Source: Cryptomeria japonica (taxonomy: Eukaryota > Streptophyta > Pinopsida > Cupressales > Cupressaceae). From it: DNA of 64,000 nt. The notes below the pieces were generated by a model. The model worked only from the letters and a program-made list of their open reading frames with translations. It did no database searches and had not been told where the DNA came from. The stretch lies in contig NC_081414.1 of the NCBI RefSeq assembly GCF_030272615.1, positions 236,526,733 through 236,590,732 of the forward strand, read 5' to 3'. The position numbers and the translations under genes are program-made. Positions 60,236 through 64,000 of the stretch are shown here, piece after piece (the stretch's first letter is position 1; each line of letters begins with the position of its first letter).

Positions 60236-61100
60236 TCTACATATATCTCCTCTATTAAATCTCCATACTAAAAATGTAATGACATCCATTTTGAAGATTT
60301 CCTAACTATGATGGGAGGCAAGTACCATATATTTTTTAATTGTTATCATCCGTGCAATTGGAGTAAATATTTCTTTATAATCAACACCTTCAATTTGTCT
60401 GATGCTTTTAGATATCAATATTTCTTTATGCTTGTCAATTGAACCATTATATTTAAAGATCATTGTGAATAACCATTTATAATAATTAGATTTATTTTCA
60501 ATAGGAAAAAGAACCAATTTCCATGTTTGGTTCTAATAAATTGAATTCATCTCTTGATTCATAACACTTTTCCAATTTTATTCCTTTATTTCTTCATCTA
60601 AAGTGCTTGGTTCACAAGAACATAGAACTAATGTCATTAATGGACAACAAAATTCATAGTCCTACAATATAATGAGTGTTGTCCTCACTAGTTTTGATAT
60701 CCTTAGAGGAACATTAGATTGTGGAGTGGATTTTGAGATTAAATTTGGCTCATCAATTGCTTCTCTTTCTTCTATAGATTCCAAAGGAATTTCCAATTTT
60801 GTCTCAACAATTTTGGGTTAGTATGATGATGTTCCAATATCATCTTCTCTTATATTAAATCAAAATGGAGAAAACTTGTAAGGTGAGGTACTCTCCTTTA
60901 AACTTAGAATCTCTAGTTATGTGAAGATTGTTCAACTTAGGATCATACAACTGACAAGATTTACCAATCATAATATCCAACAAGGATGCAATTTTGACTC
61001 TTATCATCAAATTTGATTTTCCCCTCTTTTGGAATATGTGTATAGGCAATGCTGCCAAAAAATTCTCAATTTTTGGTTGTTGATTTCTTTCTTGACCATG
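60236..61100 (-). pseudogene. Copia-2 relic, integrase end and RT start
   Basis: The minus frame 61058-60855 encodes MAALPIHIFQKRGKSNLM and CQLYDPKLNNLHITRDSKFK, the end of Copia integrase. 60517-60302 encodes YYKWLFTMIFKYNGSIDKHK and QIEGVDYKEIFTPIARM, the RT opening, and KMDV plus EEIYVD follow to about 60236. Continuation is found at 54930 across the TIR element. The upstream integrase core (right of 61100) is not recognisable. Confidence 0.75.
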
Positions 61101-62778
61101 CTTTTAGAGAGATACATTCTTAGCTATTAGTCAAACGTTAATCAATCAAATAAGATGGGTAAAAGTACAAACCCGTGTTAAATTTTAGGCCAACTAGATA
61201 TTTCTGGCCAAGCCCGACTATTTGATTGAGGAGGTTTAAGTTGAAACTACATGGGCTACACATGATGCCATCATGGTAGTACCATTTTTGATTGGACCTT
61301 CAAAAAAACAAATATTGGGAAAAGTGGGGGGCCCCTACATTTTTCTTGGGACCTACTATGAGGAATATTTTTGACTGAAGAACCCATTTGACATTCACCT
61401 CATGACACCCTCTTTTATTCAAAGTAATACCACACCCTTGTATTTATCTTGCAACTAGGTATGATTTCTTGCCACCGTGTTTTTATTTAATTTATTTGCC
61501 ATGATGGGTTTTTGATGTAGGGTTTTTAAAATATATCAACTTCCCTCGTGCCAAAATCCTTCCTCCTCATCTTTGTTATGCTATTCTTCTGGGCCATCTG
61601 TCCATCTTCACACCTCTCCTTAATCATTCTTTAACTCTTACTTCTTACATGCTACCTTATATTGCTAATTTCCATCTCTTTCCACTCATTGTCTTATCTC
61701 CACAACTCCTCATTCTTCTATCTCTGAGGGGATTTCACTATCCTAGGTCTCATATAGAAGCTAGCTTCTTTCTAGTTTCCAAACAAGGCTCTTTATTACA
61801 TAATTTCCTTAAACATTTCTATGCTTTTTCTTTGAAACCCTAATTTGAATTTGTCTTTCTGATTCAAGTTGGGATTGGGTTTATGTTACATGGTGATGAT
61901 CTCAAGGAGATTAGATTTATTTCATTCTTCAAATTTTCATAGATACTTTTCATTATTTATTGATGTATTATTTTACATCCCATGATTTATATGATCTTAG
62001 TTATTGATTATTGTCTATTCCTAGAGTTTATATTTGTTGTCTTGTAAATTCACTTAACACCTCTAGTTTAAGATAGTAGGAAATGTATTACTAGGAGTTA
62101 TTATTATATGTCTTATTTAACATGTTTGTGATATATTTTACACCAAAGAGAGTAAAGAATGGTCTCAAGGTACATGCCAACTCCAACATGTCATAACACT
62201 TCAATTGAAGAAAAATTTATATGAAATGCATGGATCCTACCTACATCTATATGCCTTGGAAATATCTTATAAGATAATTCTTATAATGTGCCTACCTACA
62301 TCTATATGCCTTGGAAATATGCAAGCATGATGATGAACTGATTAGACTGGTGGAGGAGCTCTAATATTTTGTTTGAGGATACCTTTAAGAATATTAAAAC
62401 AAAGAAAAAGCATATGGTTTTTATTGTTTCAAATCATGCATGCTTGATTCTTATGATCAAGCATTACAAAAACACCCCCTTTCCATAATATAACACCTCT
62501 TTGATATCCAAAATAAAAACAATATTATATTAATCTTTTTAACAATAATTTAGCATATCAATTGCTGATTTTGTATGCAAATAGCAAACTAATGGTTTTA
62601 TCTCGTAATAGAAAAGGAAATTATTCTTCATCATTTCTAACACAATTGTCAATAATTTTCATTTGGTTTAAAATGCACAATAAATATACCTCTTTCTCAA
62701 TATTTTGCCAAGGATTTTTAATGCTAGAAATTTCTCTTATTTCAAACACCATAGGAAAATATCTGTAAGGTAGTTTTT
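61101..62778. other. AT-rich sequence, nothing recognised
   Basis: No coding frame with motifs and no structured repeat apart from a short direct repeat CCTACATCTATATGCCTTGG AAATAT at about 62249 and 62293. Confidence 0.5.
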
Positions 62779-63150
62779 TGTTAGAAACACAGTTGTTGTT
62801 GTACCAAAAGATTGACCTATTAATGGTCAATACAACCATGGGACTTGATGAATCCATGGGAGGCAGTTAAGCCATGTCACAAACCCAAGCGTTGCGTTGC
62901 ACAACACAATGAGACCAAGGGCACACACCTTGTGACAATCCCCCAAGTGCAAGTGAGAGATTCACACCCATGACTTAGGCTTTGATACTACTTGTTAGAA
63001 ACATGGTTGTTGTTGCACCAAAAGAGTGATTGGTTAATGCTTGACACAAATGCGAGACTTAATGAATCCACGAGAGACAGTTAAGCCATGTCATGAACCC
63101 AAGCACTACACTGCACAATACAAGGAGACCAACGATGCATGCCTTTCAAC
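62779..63150 (-). repeat. Duplicated Copia-type LTR end with PBS-like junction
   Basis: Copies start TGTTAGAAACACAGTTGTTG (62779) and TGTTAGAAACATGGTTGTTG (62993), at an offset of 214 bp. They share ACCAAAAGA, GACTTrATGAATCCAyG and GGCAGTTAAGCCATGTCA-like phrases. On the minus strand the second LTR end is followed by AGTAGTATCAAAGCC (62992-62978), a decayed TGGTATCAGAGCC primer site. It looks like the LTR/leader junction of a minus-strand Copia relic, duplicated in tandem. Confidence 0.55.
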
Positions 63151-64000
63151 GTTTGTTGCTCAAATTTGGGTTTTGGAATCCTTTCATAGGCACCATTATT
63201 TCACCGTGTTTTCACATAGTATATTATCTCATTTGTTAATTGGAATTATTGAACCTTTTACGATTTTAATTTATAATCTTGTCATTTTTACCTCAAATGA
63301 ACTTATTATTTATGATAGAATAATACAATAATTCAAGTTAGTTTATGTTGTTGGGATGATTTATCTTCATTATATTCTTATTTGTGATGTCCTTCTTAGA
63401 TGGATTCTAATTTTTTTCCTTTATATTCTATATTTTTCCTTCATTAATCCTTGATGAAAATACTACATTGTTAATAATTTTTCTTCATTTCAATCCATTT
63501 TGATTTTATAGAGTCAAGCACCTCTAGAAAGAGTAGAGCTTCATGAAATTTGTAAGGAATTCTTTGGACAAGATTCTCAGAACAACTTCTAGGCTCTATC
63601 GTTTGCAACTGTCTTGTTCGAAATTAATCCCAACTACAAAAATTTATTCCTCCTTTATAGACTCTCTTCTCCTACCATTTTATATCTTCCAAATCTACTT
63701 CATAAATGTGACACATCTCTTCTCTAGTTCACATTTCTTCCTTAGACATGCATGCATCTCATTCTCTAGATTCTACTCCCTTTTCTCCCACCAATTTCTT
63801 CTCTTTCTTTTCTATGTTTGCCACACAATTTGGAATACATTATCGATCATCTTAGGTTATTCTCTACTCATGATATCTTAATTTTTCCTCCTTGATGCCT
63901 TATCCCTTTATTTGCCATGTTATCTCTTGATTGTGGAAAATTATCTCTTCACTTTATTCACAATGACATAACACCCTTACTTCACATCCCAACCCAAGTG
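63151..64000. other. AT/pyrimidine-rich sequence, nothing recognised
   Basis: The plus frames 63041-63331 and 63543-63881 have no motif and biased composition; no gene is supported. Confidence 0.5.

Noticed and set aside
62978-62992. Functional tRNA gene
   Set aside because: The TAGTATCAAAGCC and GTGTGAATC boxes resemble pol III boxes, but no cloverleaf can be drawn and the context is an LTR/PBS junction.

Overview
The window looks like plant nuclear DNA, most likely from a large-genome seed plant such as a conifer (inference). It is AT-rich and packed with old nested retroelements of plant L1-type LINE, Copia and Ty3/Gypsy type. The only recognisable host gene has plant-style GT-AG introns. 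It is the 3' half of a GINS subunit PSF3 gene (exons 6766-6858, 7338-7477 and 8321-8445, + strand). Its first exons are not visible and probably lie left of the window.

Layout. 1-4230: a minus-strand L1-type LINE whose ORF1 is split by a 5'-truncated plus-strand LINE (2488-3613). 6766-8445: PSF3. 9182-11335: a minus-strand LINE 3' part. 11397-18991: a minus-strand Gypsy element with two LTRs, PBS, PPT and a near-intact 5-bp target duplication. It lacks pol, carries a solo LTR (15299-17068), and itself interrupts a tRNA-like sequence. 21628-26880: a plus-strand Gypsy LTR, PBS, repeat-rich leader and gag start, cut off by a plus-strand LINE (about 26880-32250). 32439-46891: an unrecognised TE-like protein gene split by a plus-strand Copia element (33246-45103). 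That Copia carries, inside its own 5' LTR, a minus-strand Sirevirus-like non-autonomous LTR element (33861-39879, TSD GTGAG). A further solo LTR sits at 45151-46227 (TSD AATAT). 49990-61100: a minus-strand Copia relic in three pieces, split by a 3.8-kb solo LTR (50677-54509, TSD GATTG) and by a 5.3-kb element with inverted terminal arms and a GA-rich satellite core (about 54930-60235). 61100-64000: AT-rich sequence with LTR-end fragments.

Most interesting points. (1) The 33861-39879 element has no pol but encodes a coiled-coil/zinc-knuckle Gag-like piece and a long unrecognised protein of about 850 codons. (2) A 16-bp motif, TTGTCATTGATGTCAA, recurs near the start of four LTR families. It has an inverted copy just upstream of the polypurine tract, so the PPT and LTR start could form the loop of a hairpin. 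(3) The TIR element has GGGATCCC-centred subterminal palindromes and a GA satellite with higher-order repeats. (4) The big solo LTR holds an exact 19-bp minisatellite of palindromic CTACCGACYGGTAG units. (5) The Copia RT has an in-frame 61-codon duplication.

No retroelement here looks coding-competent. All have stops, frameshifts or missing domains. Boundaries given without a target duplication are estimates by eye.
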